Source: Paramecium pentaurelia
Lineage: Eukaryota; Ciliophora; Oligohymenophorea; Peniculida; Parameciidae
Direction: 5' to 3'
NCBI GenBank assembly: GCA_905183005.1
Contig: CAJJDO010000050.1
Coordinates: 17,851 to 81,850, forward strand
Length of the DNA: 64,000 bases
Each line of letters begins with the position of its first letter. The stretch's first letter is position 1. The notes beneath the pieces were generated by a model that was given only the letters and a program-made list of their open reading frames with translations, had not been told where the DNA came from and ran no database searches. This document shows positions 25,344-38,028 of the stretch, piece after piece. The position numbers were made by a program, and so were the translations under genes.

Positions 25344-26471
25344 ATGAAAGAGGAATTAAAATAATTGTTAACTAAAAGTAAATATGATTAAAAAACATTA
25401 AATGAATTAATTTGTTCTTTAGAAACAGTATTTAAATTTTAAGAATCTAATAAAAAAATTAAACTTAATTCATTTGAGAAAGAAGTTAAAGACAACTTAA
25501 ATAAAATTAAAGACAACTTAATATAGTTGTAACTATAATTTAAAAAGAATGCAAGCCTATTATCCTATTTTAAATTAGATAAATAAACAGAAAACCTTTA
25601 AAATTAAATAAAATAACAATTATTAGATTTATAGAAATAAGTATAATCATAATAACAATCAATTAATTGTGATATTGATACTATTAATCTCGATTAGTTT
25701 TAAGTACTTGAATTAAATCATATTAGATCAAAATTACAATTTATATTATACCATCCTAAATATTAACCAATAGCAATTATAATAGAATTTCTAATTTTTG
25801 AATCAAACTAATAGAATGAATATTAAATGGTTATTTAACAAGATTATTTAATATAGAAATTTCAATAATATTATGAAAAATAATAAACTCACATTCATAA
25901 ACTCAAAAACTAAGATGAATCAGCTTTATTTACTTTGAAATATAATTCTTCTGAAAAATAATTAATCTTATAAGTGGAAAATAATCCATATTTTATAACA
26001 TCAAATTTGAATTAATCAAAAATTTATTTAGATAAGGATATGATATTGATATTCGATGATTTTCTTTAATTAAAAGTAAATCAAACAAACACTTAAAACA
26101 ATAAAAAGTAATTTTTGTCAACTTTTAATACAAACAATGTAGACAATTCCTAAAAAACTATTTAAGTAAATGGATATGGGTATATATAATTTGAAATTAT
26201 TAATTTAAATAATAAGAAAGTTGAATTTTATCTTAAGAATTCATATATAGATTTAAGCAAACACTTACTAGGCATATAAGCCATTCTAAAACATGACGAA
26301 AATGGTTTTACTATAATTCCAAAACCAAATGGTGATCCTTATAAAATACTTTATGATAAAAAATTGATATCCTAAGATTCATCAGTAAATGTTGGAATAT
26401 AATTATCAAATAAGTTTTGGATAGAAGTTGAACTAGATAAATAAAAAAGTGATTAATTTTTGTTTGACTGA
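25344..26471 (+). CDS. Coiled-coil protein of unknown function
   Basis: An intronless ORF of 375 residues. The first ~130 residues form a Lys/Gln/Glu/Leu coiled coil (KEVKDNLNKIKDNLIQL region). The rest alternates hydrophobic and polar residues in a beta-rich pattern (FITSNLNQSKIYL, GYGYIQFEIINL, GFTIIPKPNGDPY) and may be a C-terminal beta sandwich. It has no TM segment. Family not recognised. It starts 172 nt after the previous gene in tandem. Confidence 0.65.
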
Positions 26472-27043
26472 ACTCTTATAAAATTATCAAACATACCATA
26501 TTCAAAAACAATTTGAAAAGCTATGAGTCAATTATACAAATAAATATATTTTAAATTAGCCCAATCATTCCAACATTTAATCTCATCTTTCTCGAATGCT
26601 AAGCATCATATAATAATTAATTGATTTTCGATTTTTGTTAAATAATGGCAGTATTATAATCAATTCTTCAATAAAATAATTATAATATCATCTTAATTGC
26701 ATAAATTTCAAAATTAAGATTAGAAAGAAAGTATAATAAATTTATATATTATTGAAAAAATATTAATCAAATCGATTTAAAAAAAAAAATAAATATTGTA
26801 ATTATCGAAAAAAATAATATCTTACGATCTTTTATATTCAAATCTATTTACTCAACAATTTAAATAATAATTCTTATTGTTTAAAATATAAAATTTAAGT
26901 AGATATATGATATTCATTCAAATTTTCAATTAATGATATATTGAGAGTATTTACTATATTTAATCAAAATAATAATACAATAAATAAATGTTATATATAT
27001 ATATAAATAAGGAAATTTGTTTTCAAAAAAAAAAAAATTATAA
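26472..27043. other. AT-rich convergent intergenic region
   Basis: Lies between the 3' ends of the coiled-coil gene (+) and the kinesin (-). It contains an (AT)n run near 26992-27005 and an A13 run near 27025. No sustained open frame. Confidence 0.5.
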
Positions 27044-28855
27044 TCAAAAGACTTAGCAACAGCTATCTCTTTTTTTTGGCATATCTTTTAATTATTCAGT
27101 ATTTGTAGTTTAATTAGTTGTTGATGATTAATATTAGGATTCTTAAGTATGAAATTTAATTTAGGAAGATCTTCCATTTACAAATTATGATAGTTCTCTT
27201 GGTGTTTCACTAATAGATTTCAAAGCTTATATTAATTAAGCTTCATTTAAATAATGTTCTCCATTTTCATCAGGTTCAGCTTCAGAACCATCAAGAGAAC
27301 AAGGTAATGATTATTTTCTTAAATTACCTCCTGATTATCTTGAACCTATTCGTTTAGAATTAGGACTAGAATTTTGTTGAGGTTTTGAATTTTCAGAATC
27401 AAGATACTATTAAAATCTATAACTAAATTATTCTTTAATATCTGATTTACTATTTGATGTTTAAAGTGATCTTCTTTTTGCTTTTCTATAATCTCCAGTT
27501 AGTTCTTCTATATTCATGGTTTGATCAATTTGGAGTTAAAAATTTTATTCTTTAAAAATCTATTTATCATATTTAATTCCCTAAAAATTAGATAAGATGA
27601 AATACATTCATTGTTAGTATCTTTTCCATCATAGATAGCTCTTATTTAAGCATAGTCATTTATTTTTCTATTTATTCATAACTAAGTTTTATGTTGATTT
27701 TAACTTTATTAAGTATCAATTTAGCTCTTTAAGCAAATTTTAAAGTTTAAATAGTTTTTTCTTCATGTTCTAATGCTGCACTTACAGCACAGATGAATGA
27801 AGTATTAGAATTACCACCTAAACATTCTTTAAGTAGTAAAGTGAGTTTAGAATCTCTATAAGGAACATGTTTATTTGTTTTTCTACTCGATAATGCCATT
27901 ATGCAATGTCCTAAACAATGTAATGATTAATTAATCTTTTTAGTTTCTTCAAGCATTTAACCTTTTGCAACAGTTTTGGCAAGTCTTTCACTTCCAGCTA
28001 AATCAATAAATTGAATTTTAGATGTTCTCTATGATTTGTCTTTCCATTCAACAAGCAATCTAATTAAATTAAATAGATTACTCAATTGTGAATATAACAT
28101 GAGATCTACTAGATCTAGAATTGAATTAAGTTGCACCAATAGCTCTATTATAACTACCAAATGCAATTAATTCCATAAGATCATTAACAGATTCAACTTG
28201 AACTTCTCTAACTCCAATTAATTTTGGACCATCAGCTATAGTACTAATCTAAGAAATGAAAAATGAAATACTTTGAGATCTAATTTTTGGTTGTTAGTTT
28301 TATATTATTAATTTAACAGATCGTAAATTTACTCATTATAGATTTCAACATAGTTGGCTTTAAGAGTCACTTATTACAATGATTCTTATTATTTAATTTA
28401 TTGATATCCCTAAATTTTAAATTGATTGTACATCGACAATTTGATAAAATGATCTTGGAAGTATACCAGAACTTTAATCAATATTAAACTTATTATTCAG
28501 AATCTATTCAATTGTACTTTCTGGTCCTAATATTGTATAAGTTTTGCCTGATGAAGTTGCTCCATAAGCAAAAACTGCACTATTATAACCTTATAAACTA
28601 AGTATTATAAATAAACAAAATTACAAAAAACTGATTTTAGGCAACATAATAGATTAGAATATCTCTTCTTAGAGTGTGATTGGTGGCATAATAACATCAA
28701 ATTCAAAGATTTCCTATTGTTTTATATTTTTATATGTAATTGCTTCTTCTTCAATAATCCAATTAGGAGACTTGAGATTAAGGAAAATTTACAGACTCTT
28801 CTTCTGTACTTAAAATGGACTTAAAACGAATGACAACTTTAATTTGATTGTCCAT
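27044..28855 (-). CDS. Kinesin-family motor protein, compact
   Basis: The product is 556 residues once six introns are removed: 27581-27605, 28060-28081, 28249-28271, 28410-28431, 28598-28624 (all TAG) and 28771-28792 (AAG); the total is divisible by three. Motor marks: P-loop AYGATSSGKTYT, NYVEIYNEQIYDLL, switch I NSRSSRSH, switch II IDLAGSE, then KKINQSLHCLG and HVPYRDSKLTLLLKECLGGN. The motor begins at the N terminus, so it is an N-kinesin; a short coiled coil and a Ser-rich tail follow. The P-loop has ATSS where GQTGSGKT is usual. It moves along microtubules by ATP hydrolysis; the low stalk length suggests limited cargo or dimerisation capacity (inference). Confidence 0.9.
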
Positions 28856-28892
28856 TAATAAATCTATTATAAATATAATAATTATAATAAAA

Positions 28893-29777
28893 TCAATTGA
28901 TCAGTTATTAAAACTTAGTTCTTATATGACTCCTTGGTCTTACTAAAGCAATACAACTACTTTTATTATTAGGAGTACTATTTTCATTTTCATCAAGTAA
29001 CTAGATTTTTTTAATTTGATATATAGATCGAGCAGGTAATCTCTTTTCTATAACAAATTCTGTTTAAACTCTCAATCCTGCTAATTTAACATTGTTTTTA
29101 TAAAAAGTATTATTGCGAGATCTCATAGGTTTAGGTGTAAGACAATATGATTTCTTTTTATTTTAGTGATAATATAAGTTAATGCTTTTTTGAATAGTTA
29201 AATTTCTATCTAAGATATCTTTGATCATTTATTGCATTCTTCTTCTAAGTAAATCTGATACATAAATGAATCTAGGTTCTTCGAATCTGTTCCTATTATA
29301 TAATGAAGATAATAATAAATATTTATTTGATTCATCTTACTCTAAATCTAAACAATTATAATGATATTAATAAGAAGAGGGTTCTTTGAGGAAATATGAC
29401 TACTAATATCTATGAGTTTCTATTATATTATTGTAGGTTTTTAGAATAGTAGTGCCTGGCTTTTTGATTTCCTTTAAATAAACTCGAATACAATAATCAT
29501 ATATTTATTCAATTGATAAATCCAAAGATAAGAGCTCTTCAAGTCTCTTAAATAATTATATATACCTTGTAAATCTTCTTTGATATAAATTTCGAATATG
29601 ATCATAGTTTTTACTTTGAATTTGTTGTATTAGTTAATTGATTTGTTTTTCTGAATATAAGGATTTATTCAACCTTAAATATTTTTGGATTTCATATTAT
29701 TATATTTCAGTCAATGGTTCAGGTTATGTCAGTAAAACTATCATGTCAAGTCTTGCAATAAGAATATGCATTCCCAT
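28893..29777 (-). CDS. Basic helical protein, unknown
   Basis: A single-exon ORF of 294 residues. It is rich in Arg/Lys/Tyr/Gln with amphipathic helices (EIQKYLRLNKSLYSEKQ, QLFKRLEELLSLD, DLLRRRMQQMIKDIL). No membrane segment or known motif. The start is 43 nt from the divergent ERGIC-like gene, and the stop is 37 nt upstream of the kinesin start. Function unknown. Confidence 0.65.
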
Positions 29778-29820
29778 TGAATAGAAAGTTGTATTAACAG
29801 ATAAAGAATAAATTAAATTA
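29778..29820. promoter_or_regulatory. 43-nt bidirectional intergenic spacer
   Basis: The complete gap between the divergent start codons of the gene at 28893-29777 (-) and the ERGIC/Erv46-like gene (+). It is mostly A/T and must carry both transcription starts or share them with coding sequence. Confidence 0.5.
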
Positions 29821-31599
29821 ATGATAAATCTGTTCCCTAAAATACAAGACAATTAATATAATCGATAATCTTGGGGAGGTTTACTATTTCTTCTAACAAT
29901 CATTTGTATTATTGTTTTTATTTGGGCTGAAATTACAAATGCTCTTTAGGGAACAATTTAATTGTAAGTAGATCCAGCAATTGATTCTAGAATTAGAGTT
30001 AATTTAGATGCTACAATTTAAGCACCTTGTCAAGCTTTAACATTAAATATTTAAGATATGATGGGCTCTTATTTATAAGATGTATAACATACTATTATAA
30101 AAACACGTATAATTGATGAGAATTTAGAATATGTAAAGGTTAAGTAAAATGTAAATTTCACTTCTTGTTATGGTGCTGAATTATTGATAGATCAAAAGTG
30201 TTATAGTTGTTAAGATGTAATGATGGCATTTGCTTAAAGAAGATGGAGATAACCAAATTTTGAAAGCATTGTTTAATGTGTTGGTAAACCTACTGTTTAA
30301 TTTGATGATTCAGAATTATAATAGTTTCGATAAGCTGATCTTAATCATTCAAAAGAACTTGAGTTAACTAAAAAAGAATTGATCAATGTAACGGCTACTG
30401 AATTATTCAAACAATCTATTGAAGTAGATGATGATGAAGATGATGCAACTGAATAAATTATGACTTAAGAATAGAGAGACAAATTTAAAAAGGCTTTGGG
30501 TTAACTCTCAGAAATAAGTTATAATCCAATGTAGTGGGATGAGTAGAGATTAAAATAAGAAAAAGGTAAATAAATTGATTAATTGATTGGAATGCTTAAT
30601 ATATCTTTGGATCATATTGGAGGTACATTAGCCAGTTAATTACGTTTTTCTGATAGAGAAAGAGTTTTACCATTCAAAAATCTCACCTAAGATGTTAAAT
30701 AATTAACTGAAATTTATAGACAAAAATGTGAAACTAATTTAAAGATATTTTTAAATGCTTCCTATGATAATGAATCAACAAGTGAATATTTTGAAATTGA
30801 TATGGCTAAGGATTAATGTTCAATACCAATCTATTATTCTACAAAAGATGACATTATGTTAATCTAAGTTTAAAATCATTAAATAGAATGGTAAATTAAT
30901 ACATCAATTATGATGAGTTAATTTGTATTCTCTATTGAAAAATTATTAGTTATCAATGAAGAATATAATTATAATTATTAACCTAATTCTATGCTTGATA
31001 GAGCATATAATTAATTTAGAATTAGTGTTTATGTTCATGTCAAATAAATTAAAAATCCAATTGTTAAAAATACAAGATTATTATTTAGTGAATCTTTCTA
31101 AGTAGAATAACCATCTTAATAATATATTGAAGTTTCTGATATTGAAGAATAAATTGATGAAGCATGCAGATTTTTTGGATATTTTTACATTAAAAAAGTT
31201 CCTGGAATCTTTGCTATCTAATCTAATAAACCAGCAATGGAATTAATTAATAAAACCTTCTAAGGAAATCATAGTTTCAAATTATCATTTGGGGATCAAC
31301 CATCAAATCAAAGAGAAACATATAGTTAATTTTCATCAAAATATTATTTAAAATTAGTTACTACTAGTAATATAGATATATGGAATAATTAAAATATTTT
31401 TTATACCTTTACTTAATAAAGATCACTTTACAATGAAACTATAGCTCCTTTCATTGAATTTTAATATGAATTTGATCCAATATCAATGACTATCCAGTCT
31501 ACATCAATTACAAACTATTTAGTTATAGTTTTTGCTGTTATTGGAGGTGTTTTTGCTGTTAGTAAATATATTGCTGGTATCTTGAATATGTTAATATGA
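29821..31599 (+). CDS. ERGIC-3/Erv46-type COPII cargo receptor
   Basis: An intronless ORF of 592 residues. The N terminus has a membrane segment (about residues 19-38: GLLFLLTIICIIVFIW) and the ERGIC_N pattern (RIRVNLDATIQAPCQALTL). A CYSCQDVMMAFAQRRW block matches the Erv46 CxxCxDVxxAYxxRxW signature. A long lumenal beta-rich region follows, and a second membrane segment near the C terminus (YLVIVFAVIGGVFAVSKYI) has the family's IGGVFxV. Known Erv41/Erv46 complexes cycle between ER and Golgi and retrieve or package cargo. It is longer than the ~400 residues usual for Erv46, with an acidic Gln/Glu insertion in the middle (VDDDEDDATEQ). Confidence 0.85.
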
Positions 31600-31996
31600 T
31601 AATCTGAATTTTTATATAATTAACAAAAAAATAGTTTATAAATTCAAATATGATAAGATATCTTTATGTTAATTATGATTCTTTAATCTCATTAATTACA
31701 ACTATCTCTTATTATTTGAATATAAATAATTCTTCTAAATCTATTATGATATAAATTGATTAATATTTATGTATAAAATAAATAGATCAATTACTCTTTT
31801 TCATATTAATTTTATGGAATTTATTATAGAAAGTGGAACTAAATGATTAATTTATTGATTTATATTTTTGGACCATGGATTGGAGCATTGTTAACAATCA
31901 TTTATTTTGGAATATCTATAATCTAAAACTTTATGGTAAATAATAAAATTGAATTTATTATTTATACATAATTTAATATTATAAAATTATTAACGA
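31600..31996. other. Spacer with a short aquaporin-like open frame
   Basis: Mostly AT-rich. From ATG 31843 an open frame encodes a hydrophobic IYIFGPWIGALLTIIYFGI stretch that resembles the last helix of MIP/aquaporin proteins (W..GP..GA....Y). No NPA motif or other helices are present, so at best it is a relic. Confidence 0.3.
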
Positions 31997-32762
31997 ATGC
32001 ATTTCTCATAATAAAACTCTATTGAAAATGATAATCGTATAAAATAACTCTAGAAAAAGAGGGAAGCAATTTAAAAATAAACTGAAATGAGACGAAAAGA
32101 GATAGAATAATATTCTGATTTAGACTATGAGTATCAAATTAGTATTATATTATAGAAAAATCTAAAAAGAAAATGAAATTCTCATTTAAGATAAATACAA
32201 CGTAGAGTAAAGAGCTGCTAAATTACAAGAAGTTTAGAATGCACTTAAACTTAGTGTAATGAAATAGTAATTATTATTCCAATATTATTATAGAGTTGGA
32301 AAAATATAAGTATCTGCTGAGGCTTTATGCAAACATAAACAAAATATATATGAACATATGGTAAGACATAAATCAAAAGAAGCAGATTTATTTTTATTAG
32401 TTACAAACACAAAACCTAAAGATTACTTTTAAGTTTTAGAAGATAATCTGAATTAAGGACCTTTAGTGTAAGAAAAAGAGAAAGAAATGGAAGCATTAAA
32501 ATTGCAAAATGAAATCTTAAAAAATGAATTAGAAATACATAAAAATTAACAATAATACATTCGAGAATTCTCTAATAATCCTCATATAGACTAAGATATC
32601 ATAAAAAACATGGTTAATGAAAATTAGTTTAATAGAATCAACACAAGTAAACATGAGAAAAGCAATAGTTAATTGAGTATGGAAACTAAATAAATAATGG
32701 ACTTTTATAATGAAAAATAATAGGCTTTTTCAATGAACAAGGAATAATTACAATTCGGTTGA
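31997..32762 (+). CDS. Coiled-coil protein, unknown
   Basis: The product is 246 residues with one 25-nt intron at 32131-32155 (TAG). Charged heptad-rich helices dominate: KQLQKKREAIQKQTEMRRKE, KIQKENEILIQDKYN, EKEKEMEALKLQNEILKNEL. A globular-looking middle (FQYYYRVGKIQVSAEALCKHK) separates two coiled coils. No family recognised; a cytoskeletal or scaffold role is plausible. Confidence 0.65.
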
Positions 32763-32781
32763 TACTTATAACTTTAATATA

Positions 32782-33370
32782 TCAAAATATTATTCTCTTA
32801 AAAATTTATTATTTATAAAGATCTAAAAAATACCTATATTATAAAAAATTTCTGTAATCTTATTAATTAATTTTATTTGATTTATGTTTATTCTTAATAT
32901 TTGATTCTATTTAATAATATATTTTAATATTAATATTGTTTATAGATTTATTTGATCTTCTACAAATATTTTTATAATAAGATTTATATGCTTCATACAA
33001 TAAATTCAATTTAATAGATTCATAAATTTTCTTTTAACATTAAAATACTTTAATCAACTTTTCCTTTTATAATAATACATCTTCTTGTTACATGAATATC
33101 TTCAGGAAATCCTTCAATAAATTAATCAGATGAATAATAATCTTTTCAAATTCTTCTAATATATCTTCATTATATTTTCACTTTTGAAATATTTTCATTT
33201 AAGTTTCATTCGAATATTGAGATATTTAATACTTCTATTTTTATATTACAATTTTGTAAATTGAAATACATTCTAAAAAATAATTAAGAATTTAAGAATC
33301 ATTTAAGTTTTTTTTTAATTTTACTTGCACCAAATTACAATAGGCTTTAGAACTTTATATTATTATTCAT
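32782..33370 (-). pseudogene. Doubtful minus-strand gene or relic
   Basis: The 3' portion (32782 to about 33174) is a TGA-free, Lys/Ile-rich frame (ILEEFEKIIIHL, QKEKLIKVFQCQKKI). The only upstream ATG (33370) opens a different frame that stops after about 23 codons, and no GT...AG segment of 15-35 nt joins the two. Either a start lies inside the open part or the gene is decayed. Confidence 0.25.
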
Positions 33371-33457
33371 AAAATATTAAGAAATAAAAAATAGTAGTTT
33401 AATATTGTATCAAATTCATTAGATTTATTATTTAGAGTAATACTTATAATTAATATA

Positions 33458-33993
33458 TCAAAAATGATGATTAAATGAATTATAGTGCAACTTTTTGATT
33501 TTTGGGGATTATGGTATAACAAATAAAGGACTTTGTACTGTGGATGTTTCACTAGGACAAGTGGTTATTCTTTTTCCAGGATCTTCATAATTGATCTTAT
33601 TAGATTTCTTTTATTGTAATATTTTTTATTTTAAATTGAAACAGGTCTCATGCTTTTAAAGGAATTGTTTTGTCAGAAGTTAATTTTAATTTAACTCATA
33701 TTTCATTTACTCTTTATATTTCTCAATTTCACTCTATATAATTTATGAATGAGCTAAGATTATATATAAATATTACCTAGTTTTTCACTTAAATTCATAA
33801 TTTAGTTTTGACATTCATTTTGAAGAATTTAGTTTTATTGTCTAACTTCATTAATTTATCTTATGAGTTATTCTTTTTCATATTTAAAAGCAGGAGTTTT
33901 AGGTTCTGAATCACTTAAAAAGCTTATATTGTGAATATTATGATCATCATTCTCTTAGAACAAGCTAAGTATTTACATTATAGAATAACTCAT
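33458..33993 (-). CDS. Short coiled-coil protein, unknown
   Basis: The product is 170 residues with one 23-nt intron at 33754-33776 (TAG). Its N terminus is acidic (FQENDDHN). A coiled coil (EKEQLIRQINEVRQQNQIL, then SEIEKYKEQMKYELNQNQLL) is followed by a Lys/Pro/Ser tail with SP dipeptides (QSPLFVIPQSPK). No known domain. Confidence 0.65.
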
Positions 33994-35081
33994 TGTATTA
34001 TTTATTTAATTTTATGTCAAATGTCAATAAATTAATGTGTATTAATAAGTAAAAAGATATAACTTACTTGTAGAAAATGAAAGTAAGAGAAGCATATAAA
34101 ATATAAATTTTGAAATGGTGATAATTAATACCATTATTTTTACTAATTATTTAATTATTTAACAATAAATTCTTATTTATGTCATTAAATTTATTAAATA
34201 TTAGCAAACTTTAATTATTTTTACACTATTATAATTTTAATATATAAATAATGTAAATAATATTTTATCAAAAAGTTACAAAAACTAGATAAAATCACAA
34301 TTAAAACTATTATTTTTAAAAAAATATTCATTTTTTAATGTGGAATCATAGATTTCTATTTGAAAAGAGAGATTTTAATTAATATTAATTTATATTTTTA
34401 ATTTTTCATCATATATACAATTACATTAATATCCAAAGTGATTAATATTAATATTTTTGTATTTAGAAACAATTAATTAATTGATATTTATATTAATATA
34501 AAGTAGAACAACGATTATGGATTAATTTATTATCCTTAATCGATTTTTAGAAATATCTTAATTTTATTGATAAAGAGATTTATTAAATTCCTGATTATGG
34601 TGAATAATTCGAAACTTATTAAATTCTATGGGAAACTAATATATTCTCCAAAATATTGTCATTATGTAAATAATTGAAAATAAGTTAACAATACTTAAAA
34701 TAAATTATTCTATAAAACATAACTTTAATTCATAAGTTTATTTGGTAGAAAATATTACAAATGAATTTTTAATAAATGATTCTTTTTCAGAGAAAGATAG
34801 AATTAATATACATAATTTACTTATATTTAAATTTTAATAAAAAAGAAGATTGAAATTATCAAATTGAGTTTTCATAGCTTTATTTAAATTAATAATACAA
34901 ATTTAAAGATCATTGTAAATATTAGAGATTAATAATTATTTGTAAATGATATTCATGTGATTTTAATAATATATAAAGTTATGATTAAATTAACAATAAA
35001 AATTACTCATATATATTTAATATTAATATAGTAATTTTGGCATTAAAGAAAATTATTTTTTATTTATTCTTGATTAAATAG
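33994..35081. other. Long AT-rich region containing a possible cyclin-like relic
   Basis: No confident gene. From about 34517 to 34866 one frame reads IDKEIYQIPDYGEQF then ILSLCKQLKISQQ and a further helical stretch, and ends TGA. The LxxxLKIxQQ segment recalls the first helices of C/K-type cyclins, but nothing joins into a full cyclin fold. The rest is A/T-rich with no open frame. Confidence 0.3.
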
Positions 35082-36255
35082 ATGATTTAATATCCTTTCT
35101 TTGGTTTACCCCCAAAATCTCACTAACCAATTGCAAGCATACCAAAAAAATTATTGAAAGATTAATATGAATTGCTTACTACAGATTTAGGATAAGGGAC
35201 TTATGGAAAAGTAAAACTAGCCATTAATAGAACTAATAACAAGAAATGTGCAATAAAAATAGTATATATATGGTTATAGAATGTAGATATCTAAGAATTA
35301 TATTAATTAATACAATGCAAAATAACATATTGATAATGAGATCAATTATCTTTAATGTTGTAAACACAAGAACATTGTAGAATTTATAGAAACTTTTGAA
35401 GACAAAGATAATGTTTATATTGTTTTGGAATACTGTTAGAATGGAACTTTGTATGAGATGATTAAAAAGAAGAAGATCTTTAGTGAAGATGAAGCCTTTT
35501 CTTATTTTTATTAGATAGCCTAAGCTATATAGTACTTACATGAGAAAGATATAGTACACAGAGACATCAAATCAGATAATGTCTTGTTATAGAATAACAC
35601 AGTGAAATTATGTGATTTTAATTGGTCAATTTATTTACCAAATGGAGGGAAAGCAAAACCTTGTATTTGTGGGACTACTGAATATATGCCTCCTGAAGTT
35701 GTCAAAAAATAAAAGCATGATAAAGGAGTTGATGTATGGGCACTTGGAATATTATTACATGTAAATATTCTTATAAAAAAATAGTATATGCTACATGGAG
35801 AATTGTTATTTAGAGCAAAAAATAAGGAAGAATTACATGAGAAGATTTGTAATAAGTAATTGATAAAATTAAATGATAATTTATCAAATGAGTGTAAATA
35901 ATTATTACTCTAAATGCTTGCTCATACAAAACGATTTAATATTTAATAAGTCTTGAATTCTGAATGGGTAATTAAGATGTTAACAAATAAAAATATTTCA
36001 CATCCATTAGAATTAACTCCTATTAAAAATAGATCCAGTGCTTATGAATTAACTAGATTTAGTGTGATTTCAGAATCTACTTGTATTTCTAGTTCTAAAT
36101 TTACTACTAAATCTCATGATATTGAATCTCCATTCAAATAATCTAGCAATTGTATAAAATAAGTACCTTAGCCTTAATAACCTTTGAAAGTTAAAAGTTC
36201 TGCTTTAGATCAAAAAATTACTGCATTCAGAGTTGAAAAAAGACAAATTGATTGA
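35082..36255 (+). CDS. Aurora-like protein kinase with DFN instead of DFG
   Basis: The product is 371 residues with introns 35262-35295 (34 nt, AAG) and 35761-35784 (24 nt, TAG). Marks: DLGQGTYGKVKLA glycine loop, KCAIKI Lys, IVHRDIKSDN catalytic loop, LCDFNWSIYLPN in place of the Aurora DFGWSV activation start, CGTTEYMPPEVV activation end and VDVWALGILLH. The DFxWS plus CGTxEYxPPE pairing is characteristic of Aurora kinases, which act on mitotic spindle and chromosome passenger substrates. The Gly of DFG is Asn, which may alter the Mg-binding loop. A 90-residue Ser-rich tail follows the kinase domain. The 34-nt intron is the longest resolved and least certain. Confidence 0.8.
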
Positions 36256-36332
36256 AGGATCAAGGCTTATTAATTTTTAATGTAATATTATAAATCATTT
36301 TTGTTAAAATTAATTATTTGTATTATTATAAT

Positions 36333-38028
36333 ATGGAGTATATTGCATATACCGAAGCTAAATTATAATTTCAAGGAACTCGTAAACACTTTTTTCGTGA
36401 TAAATTATATTATGTGAGTGTATTTGAAGATTGTTTTATTATGGGAAATGTAAATCTCGCATATTTATTTGATTAGACAAGCGATACATAATAACCAAAG
36501 TACAAAATAAGTTTTGATCTCAATATAAAAATAAATTGGGACTTGAAAAAGTAGAAAAATGATGTAATTATTTAATCCTTTGTTTTTCCATACAAAAATT
36601 CATTCAAGACTCTTTATGCTAATCATGATGATTTAATGAAGTAATTTGAATATTGTATTCTAATATTTATCAGATTTAAAGAACTCATTGGTAAATCAGT
36701 GACATATGAAGGTATTGGTGATCTTTATCTTCCAATCTTATAAATTGGGAAAGGCAGTTCAGCTAAAGTAATCTACAATTAAATTTAAGGTTTATAGTGC
36801 ATAAAATGTTTTGAATTAAGATATTTATGCTATCAAAGCCATAGAGAAATCATTTTTAAATTAAACTGAAAAAGGCTCTGGATTAGTAATTCTGCTAAAT
36901 TTATGAATTAGGCTGCTTATAAAATGGAAGTATAGATACTTAAAATCTTATCTCCTTATTCTTAAAACTTTCTCACTTTAAAGGAGATATATGAAGGTGA
37001 TAATACATTCTATTTGGTTACAGATTATCTAGAAGGACCAACACTTAGTGAAGAAATAGAAAGAGCCAAAGTAATATTGAGTTTATAAATAGAATCTTCC
37101 AGATCGTAGATTACCTATCTTAACAATAAAAGTATTAATGTACAAATTATTATCAAGTTTAGCTTTACTGCATGAAAATAAAGTATTTATAATAATATAT
37201 AATTATAAGATTATTCATAGAGATCTCAAACCAGACAATCTGATGTTTGCCAAAAAAAATGATTATTCTTCCTTAGTTTTGGTAGATTTTGGATTGGCTA
37301 CTTTTGAAACCTTAGATAAGTATATATATATATATTTTAATCAATATATTAGATTTCTATTTCCTAAATGTGGTACTCCAGGATATGTTGCTCCAGAAAT
37401 TCTTAACTTAAATTATGAAAATAAATACACAACAAAAGTTGATATTTTTAGTAGTGGTTGTATTCTTTTTAAATTATTAACTGGAAAAAGTATCTTTGGA
37501 GGAAAATCATTTGATGATGTTCTAAGAGCAAATAAAAAATGTTATATTGATTTAGATCTTCCTATTGATCATGTTTATTTAACAGATCTTTCTATTGTAA
37601 TTAAATCAATTTATTAATATTTCTAGAATTTATTAGAATAACTATTAAACAAAAATGCAAAATAAAGAATAAGTGCTAGATAAGCACTTTGTCATCAATT
37701 TTTCGATTAAATTAAGGAACAAAGTACATAAGTCTTGTCTACAATTATAACCAATGTAAAATTTAGTTAAAATGGAAATTTGAATTTATAATGTGAAGAA
37801 TAAATGTCTAAATATGATATAGAAGAGTATTAGATAAATAATGAAATAAAGGAAGATGAATAGAATACTATTACTATACCTCCAACAAAAAGATGTTCTT
37901 TAATGAGTGATGTCTAATCTCTATCTAAATCTCCAATTAAATTTTATTAAAAAGAACCCTTATCAGAAATTAAATGCTTTAATTTGGCTAGTCCAAAAGT
38001 AGATTCAAATGATATTATAAGTGAATGA
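36333..38028 (+). CDS. Ser/Thr protein kinase (CAMK/AGC-like) with N-terminal PH-like extension
   Basis: The product is 521 residues with introns 36768-36789 (AAG), 36886-36911 (TAG), 37071-37092 (TAG), 37183-37209 (AAG) and 37320-37352 (33 nt, TAG); the spliced length is divisible by three. The first ~130 residues (GTRKHFFRDKLYYVSVF...) look like a PH-type beta barrel. The kinase follows: IGKGSSAKVY, IYAIKAIEKS, IIHRDLKPDN, LVDFGLAT, CGTPGYVAPEIL and KVDIFSSGCILFKLLTG. All catalytic residues are present. A 100-residue acidic tail ends with SP motifs. The PH-like region suggests membrane recruitment (inference). Substrates unknown. Confidence 0.85.
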
